Assembly (NCBI GenBank): GCA_030631915.1
Contig: DAOVKF010000042.1
Coordinates: forward strand, 1 to 11,141
DNA: 11,141 nt
DNA from: Candidatus Omnitrophota bacterium
GTDB taxonomy: Bacteria; Omnitrophota; Gorgyraeia; Tantalellales; Tantalellaceae
Reading direction: 5' to 3'
Shown here piece by piece: positions 1-7,276 of this stretch (position 1 is its first letter; each line of letters begins with the position of its first letter). The notes under the pieces are model-generated. The model did no database searches and had not been told where the DNA came from. It saw only the letters and a list, made by a program, of their open reading frames with translations. The translations under genes were made by a program, and so were the position numbers.

Positions 1-33
1 AGTTTTCCCCGCAGCGGACGCAGGGGAGTTCGG

Positions 34-66
34 TGCGGGATTCCGCCCCGCGGGTGGAATCCTGCA
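34..66 (+). other. Strong hairpin in a GC-rich segment at the left edge
   Basis: Bases 34-48 pair with 52-66 around a three-base loop: 15 pairs including two G-T wobbles, strongest as plus-strand RNA. Part of it (GCCCCGCGG, 45-53) can pair instead with CCGCGGGGC at 92-100. The whole 1-150 segment is sharply GC-rich against the AT-rich DNA beside it. I find no tRNA, no known structured RNA signature and no convincing gene in it. It may belong to a feature that continues beyond the window. Confidence 0.45.
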
Positions 67-160
67 GGAAAAAGTGCCGCGTACTCCTTGTCCGCGGGGC
101 TCCACAAGCTTCTGGTAGGAATACCCCGGAGCAGGCGCGGCGCGTTTCAGGGTCAAGGGG

Positions 161-277
161 TCATTTTTTCACTGCAAACTCATACATGGCGATCTGCCAC
201 CTGATAATGCTGAGCCGCCACAGGGCTATTGCCGTCATTATGCCATGAAAAATCTGTTTATCACGATTTGAATTCAT
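161..277 (-). CDS. Small unrecognised gene, 38 codons
   Basis: A 38-residue frame starts with ATG at 277 and ends with TGA at 161. It begins MNSNRDKQIF and ends MYEFAVKK. The middle (about residues 12-33, with ALWRLSIIRWQIAMYEF) is hydrophobic with spaced arginines and tryptophans, and would form an amphipathic helix. AAGGA sits eight bases before the ATG and overlaps the region just after the upstream gene's TAA, 11 nt away, as in a two-gene operon. I know no family for it. It could be a membrane-associated small protein, or a chance frame with a lucky ribosome binding site. Confidence 0.45.
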   Translation of the reverse strand: MNSNRDKQIFHGIMTAIALWRLSIIRWQIAMYEFAVKK

Positions 278-288
278 AAAATCTTTCC

Positions 289-657
289 TTAGCCGCTATC
301 CCTGCCAGGCAATGTATGTATCCTTATTACATTCACATACTTTATTTTGAACGCATATGTTTCCTTTACAACGTAAAACTCCCCGATGACCTTGCATAAT
401 AATTTACTCTCACAGGTTTGTACGTTTATTTTCTTCAGGATATGGCACTTCTGCGTATTCTTATTCCACAATTTTTGCTCGCGAAGCCATTGTCTGAGGT
501 CCAGTGGCGATCTTGACCTGTAATATGACTTAATAAAATATTTACATGTCCATTTCCTGGTAATATAAGACACGGAATGATTATCGATCTCTTCGATCGA
601 AATCTCTTTCTTCCGCGGGTTGTTACCCTCAACAGTTTTATAAACAAGTTCTTTCAT
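289..657 (-). CDS. Unrecognised basic protein of 122 residues
   Basis: I do not recognise this protein. It is 122 residues from the ATG at 657, which has GGGG about seven bases upstream. An ATG at 669 would add four residues but lacks a ribosome binding site. It begins MKELVYKTVEGNN, is rich in Lys, Arg, Tyr and Ile, has three scattered cysteines (Cys42, Cys75, Cys86 or so) and no membrane segment or signal peptide. A central SRSPLDLRQWLREQKLW segment looks like a folded helix, and the last third alternates hydrophobic and basic residues as in beta strands. Codons are visibly more AT-rich than in plsY or der, which may mean foreign origin or weak selection. It lies downstream of the plsY terminator and 11 nt before a 38-codon gene. 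It is likely real, given its length in an AT-rich region and the spacing, but no function can be assigned. Confidence 0.6.
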   Translation of the reverse strand: MKELVYKTVEGNNPRKKEISIEEIDNHSVSYITRKWTCKYFIKSYYRSRSPLDLRQWLREQKLWNKNTQKCHILKKINVQTCESKLLCKVIGEFYVVKETYAFKIKYVNVIRIHTLPGRDSG

Positions 658-708
658 TAGTAGCCCCATGAAATTTTATACTTTTAAAAAGTCTTTCTTT
701 TTTGCTCC

Positions 709-740
709 AAAAAAACCCGCTTTTTGCGTTTATTTGCGGG
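709..740 (-). terminator. Rho-independent terminator after plsY
   Basis: On the minus strand CCCGC (740-736) pairs with GCGGG (720-716) across a 15-nt A-rich loop, followed at once by seven T (715-709). The stem is short but fully GC, and the T-tract is clear. It ends transcripts coming from plsY. In the other direction there is no T-tract, so it is one-way. The surrounding 158-nt gap (670-827) is AT-rich. Confidence 0.75.
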
Positions 741-748
741 ACACCTAT

Positions 749-776
749 AGTATACTGTAATTTCAAGAAAAAGCAA
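749..776 (-). promoter_or_regulatory. Possible sigma-70-type promoter just before the terminator
   Basis: On the minus strand TATACT (754-749) matches the -10 consensus at five of six positions. TTGCTT (776-771), 16 bp upstream, is a weak -35. Transcription would start near 742, almost on the terminator stem, so any product would be very short or attenuated before the downstream small gene. AT-rich sequence makes a chance match plausible. Confidence 0.3.
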
Positions 777-827
777 GCAAATTTTACCAGCTTTTTTTTT
801 CTTTACCGATTTGCGCCTGTATTTTCT

Positions 828-1430
828 CTACATCTTCTTTTCTATGCCCTGAATAAGACGTTGAATATTGGAGCGATGGCTATGAACCCCTACCAGACAA
901 AAGGCGGAACAAAAAAGTATAAAAGAGATGTCCTTGTTGAAAAGGACGGCAAAGAGCGGTAAAGACACGGCCGCGACGATCGATGCCAAAGAAACATATC
1001 GCCATATCGCAAAGACGATCATCCAGATCACGAAGCACGCGAGAAAGATCCCGGGAGAAAGCCCTGTCATGACACCCGCGGTCGTGGCAACACCCTTGCC
1101 GCCCTTAAACCCCAGAAAAACAGTCCAAATGTGTCCGGCTATGGCCGCGGAGCCCAGCAATATGTATACGTAAAACTCTATGCCAGAGGGGGAGATCTTC
1201 CGCAGACACAACGGTATGACCGTCACTGCCAGGAGACCCTTCATAAAATCCAGCACCAGGACCGTTATTCCCGGGATCTTTCCCACGGTCCGGAATACAT
1301 TCGTGGCCCCTACGTTCCCGCTTCCGTGTTCCCTGATGTCAACATTTTTCACGATCCTGCCGAAAATGTAACCGGTAGGGACTGAACCCAGAACATAGGC
1401 GGCTATGATCGCAAAGATTATATATATCAT
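828..1430 (-). CDS. plsY: Acyl-phosphate:glycerol-3-phosphate acyltransferase PlsY
   Basis: PlsY transfers a fatty acyl group from acyl phosphate to glycerol 3-phosphate, the first step of bacterial phospholipid synthesis, in the cytoplasmic membrane. The 200-residue protein is the usual size with about five hydrophobic segments. The family motifs are in place: GSVPTGY (15-21), HGSGNVGATNVFR (35-47), GHIWTVFLGFKGGKGVAT (99-116, the phosphate-binding loop), and the C-terminal HRSNIQRL (185-192), which normally reads HRxNIxRL. GGGAGG lies four bases before the ATG, a strong ribosome binding site. It is the last gene of the second block, 46 nt after der, and is followed by an intrinsic terminator about 90 nt downstream. 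With pgsA two genes upstream it places two phospholipid synthesis steps in one transcript. It works with an acyl-phosphate maker such as PlsX, which is not in the window. Confidence 0.96.
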   Translation of the reverse strand: MIYIIFAIIAAYVLGSVPTGYIFGRIVKNVDIREHGSGNVGATNVFRTVGKIPGITVLVLDFMKGLLAVTVIPLCLRKISPSGIEFYVYILLGSAAIAGHIWTVFLGFKGGKGVATTAGVMTGLSPGIFLACFVIWMIVFAIWRYVSLASIVAAVSLPLFAVLFNKDISFILFCSAFCLVGVHSHRSNIQRLIQGIEKKM

Positions 1431-1452
1431 AGGTCCTCCCGCGGCAATATCA

Positions 1453-1476
1453 GGAGATCAGGGTATCCTGATCTCC
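1453..1476 (-). other. 10-bp perfect stem-loop directly after the der stop codon
   Basis: On the minus strand GGAGATCAGG, loop ATAC, CCTGATCTCC form a perfect ten-pair hairpin starting at the first base after the der stop. No T-tract follows and the plsY ribosome binding site lies about 14 nt on, so it is not a standard terminator. It may protect or process the transcript between der and plsY, or pause the ribosome or polymerase. Confidence 0.7.
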
Positions 1477-2826
1477 CTACTTTTTCTGCCGCTTTGCGCG
1501 CGATGCCCTTACTCTTATCCTGACCGATATCCCTTTAAGCGGAAGATTGTCCCTCAGCACGTTCTCGATGAACCGCAGATGAGCGGAAACGACCGCACCG
1601 GGCTCGTTCACGAAAACCGTGAATTCTATCGGCCGGCGGCTGGTCTGTGTTATATACAAAAAATTCGGCCTTTTCTTTTTCCGCGGGACCGGCACCCTTG
1701 AAGGATCGTTTTTCTCCATCAGCTTATTCAAGAACGGTGTGGGAACCTTCAGATCAAGATTCGCATCCAGCACCTTCAGCATGGAAAGGCTGCTCAGGAC
1801 GTTTTCCCCTGTACTGGCCGAAATAAAAGAGATCGGAAATACCCTGAGCCTGTCTGACGCGTAAACCAGATGCTTCCTGTATTCATCCATTGTGACATCA
1901 CCGGCTTCTCCGGCCAGGTCCCACTTATTGACCAGTATCGAGCATGCCTTTCCGCTCTCCTCTATAAACCCGAGTATATCGATATCATCCTTGGTCACGC
2001 CGTCCTTCACGTCGAGCAAAAGGACCGCCACATCCGCCCTTTTGATCGATTCCATGGAACGCATGACACTGAAAGCATCCACAGCGGTCTTTATCTTCTT
2101 TTTGTGCCGGATACCCGCGGTGTCTATAAGCACGTAATCATCATTGTCATAAGTGAAAACCGTATCTATGGAATCTCTTGTAGTCCCCGGGACATCACTG
2201 ACGATGACGCGTTCCCTGTTCAGCAGCTCATTTACAAATGAGGATTTTCCCACGTTCGGTCTGCCGACAATGGCGATCTTAAGATAATGCCCGGGCTCTT
2301 CCTGTCCTTCCGGAAGACCGGCCGCGGATCCGAGTATGCGTTCTTTCAGACCGCGCATGCCCTTTCTGTGTAAACAGGAAACAGCCACCGGATCCCCCAG
2401 GCCCAGCCGGTAAAACTCCAGCGCGCTGCCGCGTAACGTGCTGTTATCCGCCTTGTTCACCGCCAGGATCACCGGCTTATCGAATTTTCTTAAGATCGCG
2501 GCCACTTCCTGGTCAGCCGGTGAGATCCCTTCGATCGCGTCAGTCACCATGACCAGAACAGACGCCTCTTCAACGGCGCGGTATATCTGCTCTTTTACCC
2601 GCAGAGAAAGCGCGTCGCTGTCTTCGGCGGTATAACCGCCCGTATCCGCTATCTTAAGGCTGTATTTTCCTATTCTGATAACGGCCTCTACGCAGTCGCG
2701 GGTAGTCCCCGACTGTCCGACCACAACCGCTTTCCTTTCGCCCAGCAGCCAGTTGAAAAGAGATGATTTGCCGACATTGGACCTGCCGACGATACACACA
2801 TCCGGGACGCCTTTATAACTTTCCAT
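1477..2826 (-). CDS. der: Ribosome-assembly GTPase Der (EngA), two G domains
   Basis: Der is an essential tandem GTPase that helps 50S ribosomal subunit maturation. The 449 residues show two complete G domains and a C-terminal KH-like domain. First domain: GRSNVGKS (14-21), TTRD (41-44), DTGG (61-64), NKAD (124-127). Second domain: GRPNVGKSS (188-196), GTTRDS (214-219), DTAGIR (235-240), NKWD (300-303). The C-terminal part (about 350-449) ends in a basic tail and contains the segment PNFLYITQTSRRP typical of Der. The first P-loop has Ser where most Der proteins have Pro (GRPNVGKS), a form otherwise common in the EngB family. The two-domain layout excludes EngB. The start overlaps the pgsA end by 14 nt and has only a weak AGAGAG ribosome binding site, suggesting coupling. 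Stop is TAG, with a 10-bp stem-loop directly after it. Confidence 0.97.
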   Translation of the reverse strand: MESYKGVPDVCIVGRSNVGKSSLFNWLLGERKAVVVGQSGTTRDCVEAVIRIGKYSLKIADTGGYTAEDSDALSLRVKEQIYRAVEEASVLVMVTDAIEGISPADQEVAAILRKFDKPVILAVNKADNSTLRGSALEFYRLGLGDPVAVSCLHRKGMRGLKERILGSAAGLPEGQEEPGHYLKIAIVGRPNVGKSSFVNELLNRERVIVSDVPGTTRDSIDTVFTYDNDDYVLIDTAGIRHKKKIKTAVDAFSVMRSMESIKRADVAVLLLDVKDGVTKDDIDILGFIEESGKACSILVNKWDLAGEAGDVTMDEYRKHLVYASDRLRVFPISFISASTGENVLSSLSMLKVLDANLDLKVPTPFLNKLMEKNDPSRVPVPRKKKRPNFLYITQTSRRPIEFTVFVNEPGAVVSAHLRFIENVLRDNLPLKGISVRIRVRASRAKRQKK

Positions 2827-3346
2827 TTATCTCTCTGGTCCCCATCCTGATATAATCAAGCCCGGAAACTACGGTAAACAGAACCGTTATGTTCCACATC
2901 CAGCTTGAGTGGACAAAGCGCAGAAGCAGCGCTATTATGGTAAGCATCTGAAGGAGCGTGGTTACCTTACCGAGGACAGTCGGTTTAACGTCAATTGTCC
3001 CTGTAAGCAGATATATAACCGTTGCTCCGAGCAATATTATGATGTCCCTGCTTATGACGATCAATGGGACATAGACAGGCATTCTGACATATTCCGGCAG
3101 GCTGGCGACCAGGCTGAAGCATAAGAACGCGCTCCCGATAAGCATCTTGTCGGCGATAGGGTCCATCACGGTGCCGAACCGCGTTTTCTCGCCGCGCGTC
3201 CTCGCGATATAGCCATCCAGGGCATCCGTGCCCGCGGCAATCAGGAATATCACCAAAGCCGCATTCAGTTTATGGTACAGGATAGCCATGATAAAAACCG
3301 GAACAAGAATTATCCTGCATATGGTCAATCGATTCGCCCAGTTCAT
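2813..3346 (-). CDS. pgsA: CDP-diacylglycerol--glycerol-3-phosphate 3-phosphatidyltransferase (phosphatidylglycerophosphate synthase)
   Basis: PgsA makes phosphatidylglycerophosphate from CDP-diacylglycerol and glycerol 3-phosphate, the committed step to phosphatidylglycerol and cardiolipin, in the cytoplasmic membrane. The 177-residue protein is of usual length with several membrane segments (about 10-38, 67-82, 90-116, 121-142 and a shorter one near 150-165). The CDP-alcohol phosphatidyltransferase motif D-x2-DG-x2-AR-x8-G-x3-D-x3-D is perfect at residues 41-66 (Asp41, Asp44, Gly45, Ala48, Arg49, Gly58, Asp62, Asp66). The N-terminal MNWANRLTICRI resembles the usual start with NxLTxxRI of PgsA, which favours this family member over phosphatidylserine synthase. 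An AGGCGG ribosome binding site lies close upstream. There is a 63-nt gap after lepB, including a GCCGG/CCGGC hairpin at 3367-3380. The last 14 nt overlap the der start, so coupling is likely. Confidence 0.93.
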   Translation of the reverse strand: MNWANRLTICRIILVPVFIMAILYHKLNAALVIFLIAAGTDALDGYIARTRGEKTRFGTVMDPIADKMLIGSAFLCFSLVASLPEYVRMPVYVPLIVISRDIIILLGATVIYLLTGTIDVKPTVLGKVTTLLQMLTIIALLLRFVHSSWMWNITVLFTVVSGLDYIRMGTREINGKL

Positions 3347-3409
3347 TTTCCGCCTTTCCGGAAGCCGCCGGCCCTCCGGCTCTTTGCCCCCTCACCGGTT
3401 ACACCGCGT

Positions 3410-4003
3410 CTAATCCCCGTTCCTGAGAACACGGATCCTCCGTATCGGCCAGTGTATGATAACGGCTTTACCGACAAGATTCCTTTCAGGGATAAATCCC
3501 CAGTATCTTGAATCCAGTGAATTAGCGCTGTTATCCCCTAAAACATAGAAACAGCCTTCCGGCACGCGTATGGTCCTGTTTTCCGCCCCGTACTCGCCGC
3601 GGTTATAATAGAAAAAATGCTTCATGGGGCCGGCGGCGGACTCTTTCCCATCGACAAAAACACGCCCGTCCTTTATCCTCAGAGTTTCGCCCGCGCCCGC
3701 GATAAAGCGTTTGACAAGATATTTCTTTTTTTCCACGGGAGAGAGAAAAACCACGATATCACCCGGTTTGGGGCGGCTTATCCCGGGCAACCTGTAATTC
3801 ATCAGCGGCACCTTCGCTCCGTAAATAAATTTGCCGACAAATATCCTGTCTCCGGGTTTCAGCGTGGGATACATGGAACCGGAAGGGATCTTGAACGGCT
3901 GTATGACAAACGTCCTTATGAAAAACGCCAGGACCGCGGCGATCAGGATCGGTTTTATCCATTCTTCCCACCAGTAATTCCACCTGCCTCCTTTATACTT
4001 CAT
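3410..4003 (-). CDS. lepB: Signal peptidase I
   Basis: This 197-residue enzyme removes signal peptides from exported proteins on the outer face of the cytoplasmic membrane. A single N-terminal membrane segment (about residues 16-35) precedes the catalytic domain. The Ser-Lys dyad is visible: Ser43 in KIPSGSMYPTL (38-48) and Lys98 in KYLVKRFIAGAGE (94-106). The conserved box E is GDNSANSLDSRYWG (156-169). The start at 4003 gives an ATGA overlap with the lepA stop, a GAGGG ribosome binding site about six bases upstream, and the usual short cytoplasmic N-terminus. An in-frame ATG at 4132 would add 43 charged residues that are the other-frame shadow of the lepA C-terminal domain, so it is rejected. 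No long cap-domain insertion is present. The size fits compact Gram-positive-like or candidate-phylum forms rather than the E. coli protein with two membrane segments. Confidence 0.96.
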   Translation of the reverse strand: MKYKGGRWNYWWEEWIKPILIAAVLAFFIRTFVIQPFKIPSGSMYPTLKPGDRIFVGKFIYGAKVPLMNYRLPGISRPKPGDIVVFLSPVEKKKYLVKRFIAGAGETLRIKDGRVFVDGKESAAGPMKHFFYYNRGEYGAENRTIRVPEGCFYVLGDNSANSLDSRYWGFIPERNLVGKAVIIHWPIRRIRVLRNGD

Positions 4004-5796
4004 GCCACCCTCATCGCCTTTAAGAATGCCTCTTTGGGTACTTCCACGCTGCCGATCCGACGCATCTTCTTCTTCCCTTCTTTCTGTTTGTCCCACAGTT
4101 TTCTTTTTCTCGTTATATCGCCGCCATAGCACTTTCCCGTCACATTCTTCTTCAATGGCGGGATATCCTCCCTCGCAAGAATATGCCCTCCCACAGCGGC
4201 CTGTATCGCTATTTTAAAAAGATGCCTGTGTATGGACTCCTTAAGCCTCCTGACCAGCTCCAGGCCCTTTTCCCTGGCCCGGTCCTTATGGACCATAGAT
4301 GAAAGCGCGTCACACGGCTCCCCGTTCATCAGTATCTCCAGTTTCACTATATGGGATCTCCTGTACCCGCGAAACTCGTAATCCAGAGAACCATACCCCC
4401 GGGTAGCTGACTTGATCTTGTCATAAAAATCAACGATGATATCCGATAAGGGCATATCGTACGTAAGCTGGACCTTGGTCGGGTCAAGATATTTTGTGCT
4501 TACGAACTCTCCCCTTTTATTCTCACACAATCCCATAAGAACGCCGATGGAATCACTCGGCGCTATAAGGTAACAACGGACGAACGGTTCTTCTGTATAC
4601 TCTATTTTCTCGCTATCCGGGAACTTCGTGGGGTTATCGATCTCTTGCAAGGCCTCGTTGCATGTTTTTACCCGGTAGTTCACGCTCGGGCTGGTGACAA
4701 TAAGGTCCAGGGCGAATTCTCTTTCCAGCCGTTCCTGGATGATCTCCATGTGTAGAAGTCCCAGGAAGCCGCATCTGAAACCGAACCCCAGCGCGGCAGA
4801 GACTTCCGGCTCATACATGAAAGAGGAATCGGACAACCGGAGTTTTTCCATGGCGCTTTTAAGCTCTTCATAGTCCTGATTGGAAACAGGGTATATCCCG
4901 CTGTATACCATGGGTTTGACCTTCTTGTACCCGGGGAGAGGTCCTTTCGCGGGCCTTTTCACATCGGTTATGGTATCCCCGACCTCCACCTCGCTTGCGT
5001 CTTTGATGTTGCATATTATGTACCCGACCTCGCCGCAGTCCAATCCGTCCACAACAGTTTCCGCGGGGGCGAATATCCCCGTTTCTTTCACCTCATATCC
5101 TGATCCCATGTTCATCATCTCTATCCTCATGCCGGCGCGGATATGCCCGTTCATAATACGCACATAGATAATGACCCCTCTGTATGTATCATAGGAAGAA
5201 TCGAATATCAATGCCTGCAACGGTTCCTCCCGGCTCCCGGTGGGCGGAGGGACCCTTGCGACGACCGCATCGAGCACCTCCTCCGTCCCGATCCCTTCCT
5301 TGGCGCTGGTTAATATTATCCCCTCCTCCACTCCCAGCAGGTCCGAGATCTGATGCCTGACTTCTTCTATCCGCGCGTTTTTAAGGTCTATCTTGTTTAT
5401 GATGGGGATTATCTCAAGATCGTGTTCCATCGCAAGATAGAGATTAGCGATGGTCTGGGCCTCGACGCCCTGGACCGCGTCCACGAGTAAAAGCGCACCC
5501 TCGCACGCGGCAATGGTCTTGGATACCTCATAAGTGAAATCGACATGCCCCGGCGTATCGATCAGGTTCAGATAATAGACATTACCGTCTTGTGACCTGT
5601 ATTCTATCTTGACCGCGCTGGACTTTATGGTTATCCCCCTTTCCCTTTCGATATCCATGTTGTCCAGGAACTGATCGCGGAACCCCCTCATATCCACGGT
5701 GTCCGTCACCTGGATTATCCTGTCAGCCAGAGTGGACTTGCCGTGATCTATATGCGCGATGATGCAGAAATTCCTGATCTTTTGTATTTTTCTCAT
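4000..5796 (-). CDS. lepA: Elongation factor 4 (LepA), ribosome-associated GTPase
   Basis: LepA/EF4 is a translational GTPase that binds ribosomes in an EF-G-like way and affects initiation, 30S assembly or back-translocation. At 598 residues it is full length. G motifs in order are AHIDHGKST (14-22), RERGIT (51-56), DTPGH (80-84), NKID (134-137) and SAK (164-166). The EF-G-like domains follow (domain II around 190-280; GFGFRCGFLGLLHMEI in domain III). The LepA-specific C-terminal domain contains CYGGDITRKRKLWDKQKEGKK and is followed by SVEVPKEAFL near the end. This domain separates it from EF-G. No ribosome binding site is visible before the ATG. The start overlaps the upstream gene as ATGA, so it probably relies on translational coupling. 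The stop in turn overlaps lepB as ATGA. The lepA-lepB pair is a widely conserved arrangement. Confidence 0.98.
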   Translation of the reverse strand: MRKIQKIRNFCIIAHIDHGKSTLADRIIQVTDTVDMRGFRDQFLDNMDIERERGITIKSSAVKIEYRSQDGNVYYLNLIDTPGHVDFTYEVSKTIAACEGALLLVDAVQGVEAQTIANLYLAMEHDLEIIPIINKIDLKNARIEEVRHQISDLLGVEEGIILTSAKEGIGTEEVLDAVVARVPPPTGSREEPLQALIFDSSYDTYRGVIIYVRIMNGHIRAGMRIEMMNMGSGYEVKETGIFAPAETVVDGLDCGEVGYIICNIKDASEVEVGDTITDVKRPAKGPLPGYKKVKPMVYSGIYPVSNQDYEELKSAMEKLRLSDSSFMYEPEVSAALGFGFRCGFLGLLHMEIIQERLEREFALDLIVTSPSVNYRVKTCNEALQEIDNPTKFPDSEKIEYTEEPFVRCYLIAPSDSIGVLMGLCENKRGEFVSTKYLDPTKVQLTYDMPLSDIIVDFYDKIKSATRGYGSLDYEFRGYRRSHIVKLEILMNGEPCDALSSMVHKDRAREKGLELVRRLKESIHRHLFKIAIQAAVGGHILAREDIPPLKKNVTGKCYGGDITRKRKLWDKQKEGKKKMRRIGSVEVPKEAFLKAMRVA

Positions 5797-7220
5797 GCGA
5801 TCAGCGAAAACGCGTGTTCCCTTCCGAACTTAATATATTCCAGCGACCTTTTTTTTGAAGAAGTCTCGCTGTATATCCTGAATTTCGGCTCGGTCCCGGA
5901 CAGTCTTAAAAGCAGCCAGCTCCCGTCCTCACAGATAAATTTCGTCCCGTCAGCGTCGTTTATCTCCACCACATCCCTCGCCAGTATCTTCCTTAGAGGC
6001 TGCTTTTTTATGCCCTTCATGAGCTGCTTCCTTCTGGAGGCCGGAAATATGACATCCTCTCTCTCATAAACGTAACTTCCGTATTTTTTGTCCACCCATT
6101 CCAGGATATCTTTAAGCGGTTTCTTCATGGTGGCCATCATCTCCAGTATCAGGAGCGCCGACAGGAGACCGTCCCTTTCGGGTATATAATTCCTGAATCC
6201 GACACCCCCTGTTTCTTCGCCGCCGATCAAAATGGGCTTTTTTGACATCAGTTCACAGATATACTTGAATCCTACAGACGTCTCATAGACCTCGAGCCCA
6301 TATTCTTCGCATATTTTATTGATCAAACGCGTTCCGCAGATCGTCTGCACAACGGCTCCCCTCATCTTCCTGTTCACCAGAAGATGCAAAAGAAGCAGCG
6401 CCATTACCTTGTGACCCGAAAGCATCCTGCCTCTCCCATCCACGATACCGACGCGGTCCGCGTCTCCGTCCGTAGCCACCCCTATGTCATAACCGCCTTT
6501 TTTCACGCGCGCCATCAGCTCCTGCAGGTGTTTTTCGTTCGGCTCGGGCGCTCTGCCCTTAAACCCGGGGTTTACCTCGATATTCATGTAATCCACGGTT
6601 ATGCCGGTCGTTCTCAAAAGACCGCCAAGATACGTTCCCCCCGTTCCGTTCATGGAATCAACGAGGACCCTCAGCCTGGCTTTCTTTAATTTCTTCATGT
6701 CAGCATACTTTTTTATGAACTCCATCTGCGGGGTTATAAGATCCTTCCGAGCTATTTTCCCCTCTTTCACGGCTTTTTCCACGGGCATGGACCTCACTGT
6801 CTTTTTATAAAGACGTTCTTCAATAGCGTCGATAATATCATTTCCCGCCGACCCCCCGTAGTATCCCTTGTACTTTACGCCGTTATACTCGGCCGGGTTA
6901 TGGCTCGCCGTGATCATCACGCCTCCGCTCAACTTTTTCTTCTTGATATAAAAACTCACCGACGGCGTGGGACACGGCCTGTCGGATAAAACGACCTTGA
7001 TCCCGTTAGCCGCCAGAACACGGGCAGCCACCTCCGCGTATCTATCCGAAAGGAAACGCGTGTCATACCCGACAACGACCTTCTTCTTTTTATAAACAGG
7101 CTCTCTCCTGGAATTGATAAAACCGGCTATGGCCTGAGCCACTATACGCACATTATCGAACGTAAAATCATCACTGATCACAGCCCTCCACCCATCCGTA
7201 CCGAACTTGATCCCTGCCAT
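5793..7220 (-). CDS. Phosphoglucomutase/phosphomannomutase (alpha-D-phosphohexomutase family)
   Basis: This 475-residue enzyme moves a phosphate between C1 and C6 of a hexose, most likely glucose or mannose phosphate, feeding nucleotide-sugar and polysaccharide synthesis. The four-domain order is complete: N-terminal FGTDGWR (6-12), phosphoserine loop ITASHNPAEYNG (103-114, catalytic Ser106), magnesium loop DGDADR (251-256), sugar-binding GGEETGG (333-339), and phosphate-binding RLSGTEPKFR (439-448). The VGFKYI segment at 316-321 is typical of phosphoglucomutase-like members, but substrate preference cannot be fixed from motifs, so no symbol is given. Four-lysine runs (44-47 and 93-96) look like surface features. 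GGAGG sits six bases before the ATG. This gene opens the second block after the 180-nt gap and its stop overlaps the lepA start (ATGA). Alternatives are ManB or GlmM types; GlmM is less likely given the motif context. Confidence 0.93.
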   Translation of the reverse strand: MAGIKFGTDGWRAVISDDFTFDNVRIVAQAIAGFINSRREPVYKKKKVVVGYDTRFLSDRYAEVAARVLAANGIKVVLSDRPCPTPSVSFYIKKKKLSGGVMITASHNPAEYNGVKYKGYYGGSAGNDIIDAIEERLYKKTVRSMPVEKAVKEGKIARKDLITPQMEFIKKYADMKKLKKARLRVLVDSMNGTGGTYLGGLLRTTGITVDYMNIEVNPGFKGRAPEPNEKHLQELMARVKKGGYDIGVATDGDADRVGIVDGRGRMLSGHKVMALLLLHLLVNRKMRGAVVQTICGTRLINKICEEYGLEVYETSVGFKYICELMSKKPILIGGEETGGVGFRNYIPERDGLLSALLILEMMATMKKPLKDILEWVDKKYGSYVYEREDVIFPASRRKQLMKGIKKQPLRKILARDVVEINDADGTKFICEDGSWLLLRLSGTEPKFRIYSETSSKKRSLEYIKFGREHAFSLIA

Positions 7221-7276
7221 TTCCTGCCTCCGTTTCTTTTTAAAAATTGTGCCTGCTCAGATATCCGGTCACCAGT

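Noticed and set aside
1..160. Minus-strand frame continuing past the 38-codon gene and ending with CVRCGEN, like an iron-sulfur or zinc motif
   Set aside because: It has no credible start, would require reading through a TGA, and a CxxC so close to the window edge cannot be judged.
33..248. Plus-strand open frame of 71 codons at the left edge
   Set aside because: It has low-complexity, arginine-rich composition expected from GC-rich non-coding DNA, no ribosome binding site, and overlaps the small minus-strand gene.
3617..4129. Long plus-strand frame of 170 codons opposite lepB and lepA
   Set aside because: It is an antisense shadow of two well-supported genes and has no recognisable domain.
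4004..4132. Longer lepB start adding 43 N-terminal residues
   Set aside because: The extension is highly charged, overlaps the conserved lepA C-terminal coding region in another frame, and the ATG at 4003 has a ribosome binding site and the usual ATGA junction.
7221..7260. Possible promoter for the phosphohexomutase gene (TGGTGA, 17 bp, CACAAT)
   Set aside because: Both boxes match the consensus poorly. A promoter in this gap is reasonable but this one is not supported.
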